Assembly: GCA_030041215.1 (NCBI GenBank)
Contig: JASHOH010000133.1
Location: 1-63,792 of the forward strand
Source of the DNA: Candidatus Sulfotelmatobacter sp.
GTDB lineage: Bacteria > Acidobacteriota > Terriglobia > Terriglobales > Acidobacteriaceae
DNA length: 63,792 bases
Direction: 5' to 3'
Below the pieces are notes generated by a model. That model did no database searches. It had not been told where the DNA came from and worked only from the letters and a program-made list of their open reading frames with translations. Positions 26,790 to 34,955 of the stretch are shown one piece after another. How positions within the stretch are numbered: position 1 is the first letter of the stretch; each line of letters opens with the position of its first letter. The position numbers and the translations under genes were made by a program.

Positions 26790-27581
26790 TTATTTATTCC
26801 TGCTGTAATCGAACCAGTACTCCACTGAAATCTTGTTGCCGCTGTAATCCGAGGGAAGTGGACCGAATGTGTCGATGCGCTGCAATGCCCGAGTAGCGGA
26901 GATATCAAGCGACGGCACGCCGCTCGATTGCTCGATGCGAATGTCGTATGGATGCCCGTCGCGCGCGATCTCGAAGGTAATATAGACGCGCTGTGCGCTG
27001 GTGATCCGCGGATCGACCTCATACTTCAGCCAATTTTCCGAAACCTTGCGCTGAATCACCTGCACATACCAGCCATAGCGGGTGCCAAAATCGCCGGCGC
27101 TGCCGGTGATGCCGAAGCCGCCCTTGGCGCCACCCGCCGCAAATGTCCCATAAGGGCCGCTGACCGGGCCGCCCTCTCCAAACGCTACCTGATTGGTTTC
27201 CGGCTCAGTCTCTGGCTGAGATTTCGCGCTAGTCGGAGTCGGCGGCTTCTTGGGCTTCACTTTTGCGTTCTTGCCCTGAATCTCAATGGCAGTCGGCTCT
27301 TTCTCTTCAATCCTGGGTTGGGATTGAGTTAGCCCCTTCGATTCATTCGCCAGAACGTTTTGGGATTGCGTAGGTTGCGCAGGCAAGGGTACGGTGCTTA
27401 CCAGCGAAACTCCAATCGCTGAACCGCCTCCGCCGGAACCCCATCCTTCTCCACGCGGTGCCATAAAAAACGACGCGTAGAGCAGGATCATTCCAGTTAC
27501 GAGAACATGAAATCCTGCCGACCAGGCCAGGGCACGCGGCCAGCTATCGTGCTCGAAAAAGATTTCAGCGTTTGGCGCCAT
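26790..27581 (-). CDS. tolA: TolA/TonB family protein of the Tol system
   Basis: A 263-residue inner-membrane protein. One membrane segment (about 15-40, ALAWSAGFHVLVTGMILLYASFF) leads into a Gly/Ser then Pro/Lys-rich periplasmic region, and a C-terminal TonB_C/TolA-C domain (about 165-260) with NWLKYEVDPRITSAQRVYITFEIARDG. Its position between tolR and tolB indicates it fills the TolA role, transmitting energy from TolQR to the outer membrane. Its start overlaps the tolR end by 17 bases. It is much shorter than E. coli TolA (421). Confidence 0.85.
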   Translation of the reverse strand: MAPNAEIFFEHDSWPRALAWSAGFHVLVTGMILLYASFFMAPRGEGWGSGGGGSAIGVSLVSTVPLPAQPTQSQNVLANESKGLTQSQPRIEEKEPTAIEIQGKNAKVKPKKPPTPTSAKSQPETEPETNQVAFGEGGPVSGPYGTFAAGGAKGGFGITGSAGDFGTRYGWYVQVIQRKVSENWLKYEVDPRITSAQRVYITFEIARDGHPYDIRIEQSSGVPSLDISATRALQRIDTFGPLPSDYSGNKISVEYWFDYSRNK

Positions 27582-27993
27582 GTTCTTCCAGCGGCTGGGT
27601 GACGATGCTGATGTTCGTAATCCCCGCCTGTTTCACCGCGTCCATGACGGTGGCGAAAGCGCCAAAGGGCACATTCTCATCGGCGCGGACAAAAATAAAC
27701 TGGTGGCGCGGATCGCGAATTTTCTGCCGCAACTTCGTGGCGATCTCGTTGATGTTGACGGCATCGTTGCCTAGGAAAACGCGCTGGTCCTTGTTGATCG
27801 TGATGACCAGCCGTTCTTCCGTAATTTCTTTGACGGTACGAGTCTTGGGCACATTCACTTCAATCCCTGACTGCAAGATGGGAGCGGTCACCATAAATAT
27901 GATCAGCAGAACCAGCACGACATCGACGAGAGGAGTGATGTTGATATCAGCGAGCGCTGTCTGTGTGCGACCGTTAGAAGTGGTGAACGCCAT
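27565..27993 (-). CDS. tolR: ExbD/TolR biopolymer transport protein
   Basis: A 142-residue ExbD/TolR protein. A single membrane helix (about 18-40) has the essential aspartate in NITPLVDVVLVLLIIFMVTAP, and the periplasmic domain ends with the family segment KQAGITNISIVTQP. With TolQ it forms the proton-driven motor of the Tol-Pal machine. Its start shares one base with the tolQ stop (TAATG), and its end overlaps the tolA-like gene, indicating translational coupling. Confidence 0.93.
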   Translation of the reverse strand: MAFTTSNGRTQTALADINITPLVDVVLVLLIIFMVTAPILQSGIEVNVPKTRTVKEITEERLVITINKDQRVFLGNDAVNINEIATKLRQKIRDPRHQFIFVRADENVPFGAFATVMDAVKQAGITNISIVTQPLEEHGAKR

Positions 27994-28700
27994 TACCGCC
28001 TCACTTCGGCCATGGACTGCGGATGAATGGTTTCCATGGTATTGAGAACTTCGAGCGTGAAATCATCGCCGCGGGCGGCGAACTCGCGAATGGAGCTGCC
28101 GATCAGGTTGTATGCAATCACCGCTGGGATGGCCGCGGCCAATCCCGCGGCTGTTGTAATGAGAGCTTCAGAAATTCCGGGAGCCACCGCCCGCAACGTC
28201 GCTCCTCCCGCCGTTCCCAGTCCATGAAACGCATCGATGATGCCCCACACGGTCCCAAACAACCCGATGAAAGGCGTCACTGCGGCAGTGATTGCCAGCC
28301 AAGGCACGTTGCGCTCCAGCCTGGTAATTTCCTCGGACGCTCCAATTTGCATACCGCGTTGTATCGCGGTCAGGCTGCGCAGCGAACCGGCCCCGGTTAA
28401 CTGCCGCTTGTATTCCTGAAAGCCGCCTTCAAAAACTCCGACCAGCGGGCTGGGACGGAACTGTTCGGCTACAGTAGCAACGTCCTGTAGCCGTTGCGCT
28501 TTACGGTAGGCCCGCACAAAACGCCCGCTTTGCAAGCGGGCGCGCCGCAATAGGCTCCACTTGGTCAAAATAATTGCCCAGGAAACCAGGCTGAACGCAA
28601 GCAGTGTCAGCAGAACAAACTTCGCGACGGGGCCGGTGGTCAAAACAAGGTCAACAATTTCCCCGCCAACAAAAAAGCCAATGAGGCAGAAAACTGGCAT
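27993..28700 (-). CDS. tolQ: MotA/TolQ/ExbB proton channel family protein
   Basis: A 235-residue TolQ/ExbB. An N-terminal membrane segment (about 18-45) is followed by a cytoplasmic loop and two more membrane helices (about 130-205). The family signature GLFGTVWGIIDAFHGLG and EALITTAAGLAAAIPAVIAYN is complete. It provides the proton channel for the Tol-Pal system and is the first gene of the operon tolQ-tolR-tolA-tolB-pal-ybgF. The start is not fully certain, since MPVFCLIGFFVGGE precedes the conserved VDLVLTTGPVAKFVLL. Confidence 0.92.
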   Translation of the reverse strand: MPVFCLIGFFVGGEIVDLVLTTGPVAKFVLLTLLAFSLVSWAIILTKWSLLRRARLQSGRFVRAYRKAQRLQDVATVAEQFRPSPLVGVFEGGFQEYKRQLTGAGSLRSLTAIQRGMQIGASEEITRLERNVPWLAITAAVTPFIGLFGTVWGIIDAFHGLGTAGGATLRAVAPGISEALITTAAGLAAAIPAVIAYNLIGSSIREFAARGDDFTLEVLNTMETIHPQSMAEVRR

Positions 28701-29057
28701 GGAGATGTGAGGATTCCTCGCTTGTGATTATAGATGATGCCACGGAGCGCTTTAGGCTGCGTACCTGAAACATAAACGCTCTTATTTCAATTCGCCCCGC
28801 GTGCAGCTTGAGGTACCGACGACCGGCGTCATCCCGAAACCCCGCGTTTTACAGGTAGACCCTCGGCTTCAGCCGAGGGCGGCGAAGCCGCGGGGCGAGG
28901 AGCCTGCTCTGAGCCGAGTGGCAAAAGAACCTCGCGTGTCATAAGATGCGGGCGGGCGGTTAGCGGGCGTATCGGTTTCCAAGCACCCAATTTCCGCCTC
29001 TGGCATCCAACACTCAGGAAATTTGCTCAATTCGAATTCGTCGCTGGGAGGATAACG
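28701..29057. other. Intergenic region upstream of tolQ and the PRC gene
   Basis: A 357-base divergent spacer. It should contain promoters for tolQ (minus) and the PRC-barrel gene (plus) but shows no clear consensus box. It carries a palindromic repeat at 28826-28915 that matches the in-frame insert in miaB. No gene is supported. Confidence 0.5.
28826..28915 (+). repeat. Palindromic repeat R2, intergenic copy
   Basis: Starts GCGTCATCCCGAA, continues CGCGTTTTACAGGTAGACC, and contains the nested palindromes CTCGGCTTCAGCCGAG and GCGGCGAAGCCGC. Identical blocks of 13, 12 and 17 bases are shared with the element inside miaB at 58193-58290. Confidence 0.85.
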
Positions 29058-29723
29058 ATGGCGCAATACGGAACCTTGCGTGATTACCGCTTTAGTGACG
29101 CAGCCGACGATATTCGAGGCTCGCATCTCTACGGATTGAACGACGAAAAGCTTGGAAAAATCGACGACGTGATCTTCGACCACTCCACCTGCCAGATCAG
29201 TTATGTCGTAGTTGATACCGGCGGTTGGCTCTCGACGAAAAAATTCATCGTGCCGGCACAGCGCATAAGAGCTTCGGCCAAACATAAAGACGATTTCGAA
29301 GTCGACCTGAACAAAAAACAGATCGAAAGTTTTCCGCCCTATAACGAGACTGATCTTGAATCGGACCAGCGATGGTCTGACTATGAGCAGCGATATCGCG
29401 CCCAATGGGAAGCCGATCCGGTCATGCACATGAAAGAAACCGATCGAAACATTACCTACGAGATGCCCGGCAACTCACCCTCCGGGCGCGCAGCCAAGGC
29501 CGCACACGGTGGTTCCGATCGCCGCGCCACGCCTGGCGATCTTTCCGACAAAGATACCGCGTTGGACGAAGCCGGTTATGCTGCTAGCACGGACTCGGTC
29601 GTAATCGACAGCACCGCTATGGGAATTGGACCTCGCTGGGACCGCTTCCAGGAGCGACTGCGCGAACGCCGCAACGAAGCCATCAACGCGCGGCTGGACG
29701 ATGAGATCCGGCGAGCCAGTTAG
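29058..29723 (+). CDS. PRC-barrel domain protein
   Basis: A 221-residue cytoplasmic protein with GGGAGG twelve bases before the ATG. The PRC barrel covers about residues 20-95 (GSHLYGLNDEKLGKIDDVIFDHSTCQISYVVVDTGGWLSTKKFIVPAQRI). The remainder is charged and probably disordered. PRC barrels bind RNA or protein partners and occur in ribosome-maturation and stress proteins; the role here is unknown. The gene stands alone, ends in a good terminator and is upstream of recN. Confidence 0.85.
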   Translation: MAQYGTLRDYRFSDAADDIRGSHLYGLNDEKLGKIDDVIFDHSTCQISYVVVDTGGWLSTKKFIVPAQRIRASAKHKDDFEVDLNKKQIESFPPYNETDLESDQRWSDYEQRYRAQWEADPVMHMKETDRNITYEMPGNSPSGRAAKAAHGGSDRRATPGDLSDKDTALDEAGYAASTDSVVIDSTAMGIGPRWDRFQERLRERRNEAINARLDDEIRRAS

Positions 29724-29732
29724 CTTTTCAAT

Positions 29733-29770
29733 CAAAAAGCCACGGCCCTTCACGCCGTGGCTTTTCCTTT
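29733..29770 (+). terminator. Rho-independent terminator after the PRC gene
   Basis: AAAAAGCCACGGC and GCCGTGGCTTTT pair around a short loop, followed by CCTTTG. It starts about ten bases after the PRC gene stop codon. Confidence 0.85.
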
Positions 29771-29936
29771 GTTTGCAGCGCCCGGCCTTTCCATCTTGAT
29801 TATCATTTTGGAGGGCAGCGGGCCACGCCCGCCCGACAGCCAGACGCCGGCGTTACCGCCGCCGGCACATACGAAATGTGATTCTTCCGTTTCTTCATGC
29901 TATCCTGCGCTGAACTCCCTCACTATTCGAGGACCT

Positions 29937-31673
29937 GTGCTGGTTGAGCTGCGCCTGGAGAACTACGCAGTCATCGACAATGCGGCGGTCGAGTTCGCTC
30001 CCGGACTGAACCTGCTGACCGGCGAAACCGGCGCGGGAAAATCCATCCTGATCGACGCCCTTGCCCTGCTCCTCGGCGAAAAGGCAACCACCGACATCAT
30101 TCGTTCCGGAGCCGAGCGCGCGGTAATCTCAGCCGTATTCGAATGCGAAGGCGATGCCAGTCAAGCAATCCAAACACTGCTCGAGAACAATGGCCTCGAC
30201 GAGTCCGATGACGGGTCTCTGATTCTGCGCCGCGAGATTTCGGGCTGGGGCAAAGGCCGGGTCTTCGTGAACAATCAGTCTGCCACCGTCGCCGTCCTGC
30301 GCCAGCTAGCGCCCCATCTCGCGACCATCCATGCGCAGAATGAATCGCTCTTATCGTTCGACGCTGCGGAGCGGCTTGCGCTGCTCGATGGCTTTGCAGG
30401 AAACCAGCTCGAGGCGGTAACCACAGCTTTCCAACAATGGAAGTCCATTCGCCAGCGTATCGCCGAGCTGGAACAGGGCGAACAAGACCGTTTGCGGCTG
30501 GTCGATCTTTGGACATTTCAGAAGCGCGAAATCGAGGAAGCCAGACTTCAGGCGGGCGAGGACGAACGGCTTGAGACGGAAAAACGCGTGCTTTCGAACG
30601 CCGAAAAAATTTACAACGCCGCCATGCGCGCGTTCGATCTGCTTTATGAAGGCGACGCCTCAACTTCCGCCTCGCTGCGCGCCGCGCAAAAGCAAATTGA
30701 AGAACTGGCACGATACGAACCGAAATTTCAGGAAGCGCTGTCCGCGCTCGAAAGCGCTCGCATCAGCATTCAGGATGTCGGCGCAACCGTGCGCGACTAC
30801 GCCGGTGGAATTCAGGCATCGCCAGAAGATCTGGCCGAGGTTGAAGACCGCCTCGCCCTGCTCGACCGGCTCAAACGCAAGTACGGCCCAACGCTCGAAG
30901 GGGTCATCGCTTTTGGTGAAGATGTGCATCGCAAACTCTCCGAGGTCGAAAATAAAGACGAGATTCTGCGCCAGCTCCGCGCTGATTTGAGCAAAGCCGC
31001 TGACGAATACCTGTGGACTGCGCAAGCACTCTCGAAAAAACGGCGCGCTGAGGCGGGAAAGCTGGAAAAGTTGGTCGAATCGGAAATCAATGATTTGGCC
31101 ATCAAGTCGCTTTTCCGGATTGAACTTACGAGCACTGAAGAAGAAGGGAACTGGTCTGCCAGCGGAATCGATCAGGTGACCTACATGATCGCCACCAACC
31201 CCGGCGAGCCCATGCAGCCGCTGGAACAGATCGCCTCCGGTGGAGAGTTGTCGCGGGTCATGCTGGCTTTGAAAGTGAGCGTGGAATCCGGTAACGCGGC
31301 CAACGATTCCACCCTTCGCAAAAAGCGCCAAGGGTGGGGCACCCGCTCCTCAGGGGAAGCTCCGCGCACCCTGGTCTTCGACGAAATCGATACCGGCATC
31401 GGAGGCCGGGCCGCAGAAGCTGTAGGCAAGAAACTAAAATCGCTCGCGCGCGCAAACCAGGTGCTGTGTGTCACACACCTGCCGCAGATCGCCACCTTCG
31501 CCGATCACCACTACGTCGTCGAGAAGAAAGTTTCGGCTGGCCGCACCCGCACGATTATCCGCCCAATCAGCGGGGAAGAACGCACGGAAGAAGTCGCCCG
31601 CATGTTAAGCGGTTCCAAACTGACCGAAACCTCCCGCAAGCACGCGGAACAGATGATCAAGTCAAACGCCTAG
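29937..31673 (+). CDS. recN: DNA repair protein RecN, with an in-frame hairpin insert
   Basis: SMC-like double-strand-break repair ATPase of 578 residues. The GTG at 29937 (MLVELRLENYAVID), preceded by GAGGAC, is preferred over a longer frame. Walker A is GETGAGKS (about 29-36). Coiled coils cover about 150-380. The ABC signature is IASGGELSRVMLAL (about 430), and Walker B is TLVFDEIDTGIGG (about 476). Between signature and Walker B lies an extra segment, SGNAANDSTLRKKRQGWGTR and a few more residues. It is encoded around a perfect hairpin at 31309-31337 that looks like one of the repeat elements of this genome. Confidence 0.93.
   Translation: MLVELRLENYAVIDNAAVEFAPGLNLLTGETGAGKSILIDALALLLGEKATTDIIRSGAERAVISAVFECEGDASQAIQTLLENNGLDESDDGSLILRREISGWGKGRVFVNNQSATVAVLRQLAPHLATIHAQNESLLSFDAAERLALLDGFAGNQLEAVTTAFQQWKSIRQRIAELEQGEQDRLRLVDLWTFQKREIEEARLQAGEDERLETEKRVLSNAEKIYNAAMRAFDLLYEGDASTSASLRAAQKQIEELARYEPKFQEALSALESARISIQDVGATVRDYAGGIQASPEDLAEVEDRLALLDRLKRKYGPTLEGVIAFGEDVHRKLSEVENKDEILRQLRADLSKAADEYLWTAQALSKKRRAEAGKLEKLVESEINDLAIKSLFRIELTSTEEEGNWSASGIDQVTYMIATNPGEPMQPLEQIASGGELSRVMLALKVSVESGNAANDSTLRKKRQGWGTRSSGEAPRTLVFDEIDTGIGGRAAEAVGKKLKSLARANQVLCVTHLPQIATFADHHYVVEKKVSAGRTRTIIRPISGEERTEEVARMLSGSKLTETSRKHAEQMIKSNA
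31309..31337 (+). repeat. Hairpin element R3 inside recN
   Basis: CCACCCTT and AAGGGTGG pair around CGCAAAAAGCGCC, followed by GGCACCC. The pattern CCAC-N3-TCGC then GCG-N3/4-GTGGG is shared with hairpins at 3713, 7660 and 52770, with the arm bases changed in a compensatory way. It is in frame within recN. Confidence 0.6.
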
Positions 31674-31881
31674 AAGAGCTTTAGCCTGGTGGAAATCCCC
31701 AAAATGCTGCGGAATATTGGGACCGATCTTGATTCCCCGCAGAAAGTGATTGATTTTGCGGATCTTATTCTTTTTCCCAGATAACTCGGTTCCCTGTAGA
31801 AGCGTCTAACCCAAAGGGCCACTTCCGGGTGGGGCTTCCCTTGGGGCGTATAATAGAGCTGTGGCCGCAGAGGAGTTTCCC

Positions 31882-33081
31882 ATGAAATTACGATGGCTGG
31901 CGATTACAGCGGCGATGGCGGCATTCAGCGCGGGTCCGGGGCTGTGGGCCCAAAGTCAAACTCAGGATCCGAGCCAGACTCCGACGAGCCAACCCCAGAA
32001 TCAGACTCAGCCTCCGGTGCAGAAAGATCCGAACGCGCAAGCGCCGACCGATCCGGATGCGGGACAGCCCAAGGCGGCCGATGTGCAGAATGCGCCAGCG
32101 CAGCCTCCGGCGGCGCTGCCCACCAAGGACGACGACCAGATCAAGCACGATGGCGGCAAGACCGACGTGGATGCGGTCGGCAACCGCAATGTCGGTTGCG
32201 GACGCGGTATCGGCAACTGGTACAGCGTGGAACGCCAGGTCGCGATGGGCCGTTCCTACTCGCAGCAGATTGAGGCGCAGGTGAAGCTGGTCTCCGATCC
32301 CGTGGTCACAGAGTACGTAAACCGGGTAGGACAGAACCTGGTACGCAATTCGGATGCGCAGGTGCCGTTCACGATCAAGGTGATCGATTCCGACGTGGTA
32401 AACGCCATGGCGCTGCCCGGCGGGTTCTTCTATGTGAACTCGGGCCTTATTCTGGCGGCTGATGAAGAAGCTGAAATGGCGGGCGTGATGGCGCACGAAA
32501 TCGCGCACGTGGCGGCCTGCCATGCGGCGCGAGAGCAGACCCGCTACACCCTGCTTCAGATGGCATCGATTCCGTTCATCTTTATGGGCGGCGGAATTGG
32601 ATACGCCGGCTATGAAGCTTCAGGATTTGCCGGTCTGTTTGGCATTCTGAAGTTCTCGCGTGAATTCGAAGCCCAGGCAGATTATCTTGGCATCCAGTAC
32701 ATGTACCGTGCAGGCTATGATCCGTCGGCCTTCGTTTCCTTCTTCGAAAAGATTCAGGCCATGGAAAAGAAGAAGCCGGGCAGCTTGGCGAAGGCGTTCG
32801 ATACGCACCCCCAGACCCCCGATCGAATTGAGAAATCGCAGGAAGAGATTCGCAAGATACTGCCTTCGAAGCCGCAGTACGTCGTGACCACGTCGGAGTT
32901 TGACGAAGTGAAGGCGCGGCTGGCCTCGATCGAGAACCGGCACAAGGTCATTGATCAGAAAGACGCCAACAAGCCCAGCTTGCGTCGGACTTCAACCAGC
33001 AACGGCGGCGACAACAACGGAAACGGGCAGAGTGATGATGATCGTCCGACGCTCAAGCGGAGAGATGATTCGTCGAACTAA
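31882..33081 (+). CDS. M48 family metallopeptidase (BepA-like), secreted
   Basis: A 399-residue exported zinc peptidase. The ATG at 31882 has GAGGAG seven bases upstream and gives the signal peptide MKLRWLAITAAMAAFSAGPGLWAQ; the in-frame GTG at 31861 is rejected. A Gln/Pro/Thr-rich stretch (about 25-85) precedes the catalytic domain. The zinc motif is MAHEIAHVAACH (HEIAH about 205-209), with the later ligand in FEAQADYLGIQYMYRAGYD. It may act in periplasmic protein quality control. Unlike E. coli BepA it lacks a C-terminal TPR; the tail is disordered and charged. A strong terminator follows. Confidence 0.88.
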   Translation: MKLRWLAITAAMAAFSAGPGLWAQSQTQDPSQTPTSQPQNQTQPPVQKDPNAQAPTDPDAGQPKAADVQNAPAQPPAALPTKDDDQIKHDGGKTDVDAVGNRNVGCGRGIGNWYSVERQVAMGRSYSQQIEAQVKLVSDPVVTEYVNRVGQNLVRNSDAQVPFTIKVIDSDVVNAMALPGGFFYVNSGLILAADEEAEMAGVMAHEIAHVAACHAAREQTRYTLLQMASIPFIFMGGGIGYAGYEASGFAGLFGILKFSREFEAQADYLGIQYMYRAGYDPSAFVSFFEKIQAMEKKKPGSLAKAFDTHPQTPDRIEKSQEEIRKILPSKPQYVVTTSEFDEVKARLASIENRHKVIDQKDANKPSLRRTSTSNGGDNNGNGQSDDDRPTLKRRDDSSN

Positions 33082-33381
33082 ATCATGAACGCGTTCTCAC
33101 AAACCGGCGGCTGCGGCTGCCGGTTTTTCTTGGCTGAGCGATTTTTCTGAGACTCGAGCAAATTAAAAAGACTTTAACCGCAAAGGGCGCGGGGGACCGC
33201 AGAGGACGCCGAGAAACATTTGCAGGGGAGACGGAAGACGCTCAAAGAACGCCGGGAGCCAATTCAACGATTTCTGTCACTAGTTCGCGTGACCGTAATC
33301 ACAGCACGGGTTTTCGAGGGCAGTTAGGGTAAGCTATATCGTTGTGTGCCTTTATCGCATTGTTAAAGGAGCCACTTTTCC
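33082..33381. other. Intergenic region upstream of gltA
   Basis: 300 bases holding the terminator of the M48 gene (33101-33130) and a degenerate CCGCAAAGGGCGC/CCGCAGAGGACGCCGAG repeat (33173-33260). A possible gltA promoter region lies around 33325-33365. No gene is seen. Confidence 0.5.
33101..33130 (+). terminator. Rho-independent terminator after the M48 gene
   Basis: AACCGGCGGCTG and CGGCTGCCGGTT pair, followed by TTTCTT, 20 bases past the stop codon. Confidence 0.88.
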
Positions 33382-34695
33382 ATGCCAGAAAACACATTGA
33401 CCATAACTGACAATCGCACCGGGCAGACCTATACCGTGCCCATCGAGGACGGGGCCATTCGGGCGATGGCGCTGCGGCAAATCAAGACCGACGCGGAAGA
33501 TTTTGGGTTGATGACGTACGATCCGGCATTCATGAACACAGCGTCTTGCCGAAGCAGTATCACTTACATCGATGGAGACAAAGGGATTTTGCGCTATCGC
33601 GGCTATCCCATTGAAGTGCTGGCCGAGCGCTGCACCTTCCTCGAAGTCGCCTTCCTGTTGCTTTTTGGAGAACTACCCACGCAAGCGGAGTTGAAGAACT
33701 GGACGCACGAGATCACCTACCACACCATGCTCCACGAGTCGACCAAGAAATTCATGGAGGGGTTCCGTTACGATGCCCACCCCATGGCGATGTTTGTGAG
33801 CACGGTGGCGGCGCTCTCGGGGATTTATCCTGAGTCAAAGCAGGTACACGACGCCAATAACCGGCTTTTGCAAATCAAGCGGCTGATCGGCAAAGTGCCG
33901 TCAATTTCGGCCATGGCGTACCGGCACAACATGGGTTTTCCCTACGTCTATCCAGACAACGATCTCAGCTATGCGGAAAACTTCATGAACATGTTGTGGA
34001 AGATGGTCGAGCCCAAGTACGTGGCCAACCCGGTGCTGGCGCGCGCTCTCGATATTCTCTTCATTCTCCATGCCGACCACGAGCAGAACTGCGGCACCAA
34101 CGCAATGCGCTCGGTCGCAAGTTCTCACGCCGATCCTTATCTTTCGACCGCAGCCGCGGCGGCGGCGCTGGCGGGGCCACTGCATGGCGGCGCCAACGAA
34201 GAAGTGCTGAAGATGCTGGATGAGATCGGCACCAAAGACAATGTGCCAGCCTACATCAAGAAAGTGAAAGAAGGACACACCAAGCTCATGGGATTCGGCC
34301 ATCGGGTGTACAAGAACTACGATCCGCGGGCGAAGATCATCAAGTGGACGGCGGAACAGGTGTTCGAAGTGACCGGGCGGAATCCGAAGCTCGATGTTGC
34401 CCTGGAACTAGAGCGGATCGCATTGGAAGACGAGTATTTTGTGAAGCGGAAGCTCTATCCCAACGTAGATTTCTACTCCGGAATCATGTATCAGGCGATG
34501 GGCTTCAAGCCAGCCATGTTCACCGTGCTGTTTGCAATTCCTCGGACCGTAGGATGGCTCTCGCAATGGCAGGAGCTGATCAACGATCCGGAGCAGAAGA
34601 TCGCGCGGCCACGGCAAATCTATACCGGTTATGGCAAGCGTGAGTTTGTCCCCATGGAAAAGAGGACAGCTCCAGCCCCGGTGGCGGCGCGGTAA
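33382..34695 (+). CDS. gltA: Citrate synthase
   Basis: A 437-residue type II (hexameric-type length) citrate synthase condensing oxaloacetate and acetyl-CoA at the entry of the TCA cycle. An AAAGGAG ribosome site precedes the ATG. Catalytic residues are visible: His in GPLHGGANEEV (about 267), His in GFGHRVYKNYDPRA (about 307) and Asp in NVDFYSG (about 363). The N-terminal LTITDNRTGQTYTVPIEDG beta domain is typical of GltA. It is a monocistronic-looking gene. Confidence 0.96.
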   Translation: MPENTLTITDNRTGQTYTVPIEDGAIRAMALRQIKTDAEDFGLMTYDPAFMNTASCRSSITYIDGDKGILRYRGYPIEVLAERCTFLEVAFLLLFGELPTQAELKNWTHEITYHTMLHESTKKFMEGFRYDAHPMAMFVSTVAALSGIYPESKQVHDANNRLLQIKRLIGKVPSISAMAYRHNMGFPYVYPDNDLSYAENFMNMLWKMVEPKYVANPVLARALDILFILHADHEQNCGTNAMRSVASSHADPYLSTAAAAAALAGPLHGGANEEVLKMLDEIGTKDNVPAYIKKVKEGHTKLMGFGHRVYKNYDPRAKIIKWTAEQVFEVTGRNPKLDVALELERIALEDEYFVKRKLYPNVDFYSGIMYQAMGFKPAMFTVLFAIPRTVGWLSQWQELINDPEQKIARPRQIYTGYGKREFVPMEKRTAPAPVAAR

Positions 34696-34955
34696 GGCCC
34701 GGTTAACCGCAAAGGTTAACTGCGAAAAAGAGTTCAACCACCAAGGGCACGAAGTTGCACGAAGTTAGCTTCACTCCAGCTCGTGTAATTTCGTGCCTCT
34801 TTTTCTTTTCAGAGCGCTGGCTTTTTAAAAAATTTCCTGGCCGGCGATTTTTTCTTTGTCGCGGCTCGCGACTCCGTTTATCCTAAGGCGGCTTCTTGCG
34901 TTTAATCCCTGCGGAGTTGGATTGAACGCTCATTCCCCCAATATGTCTGCGAAAT

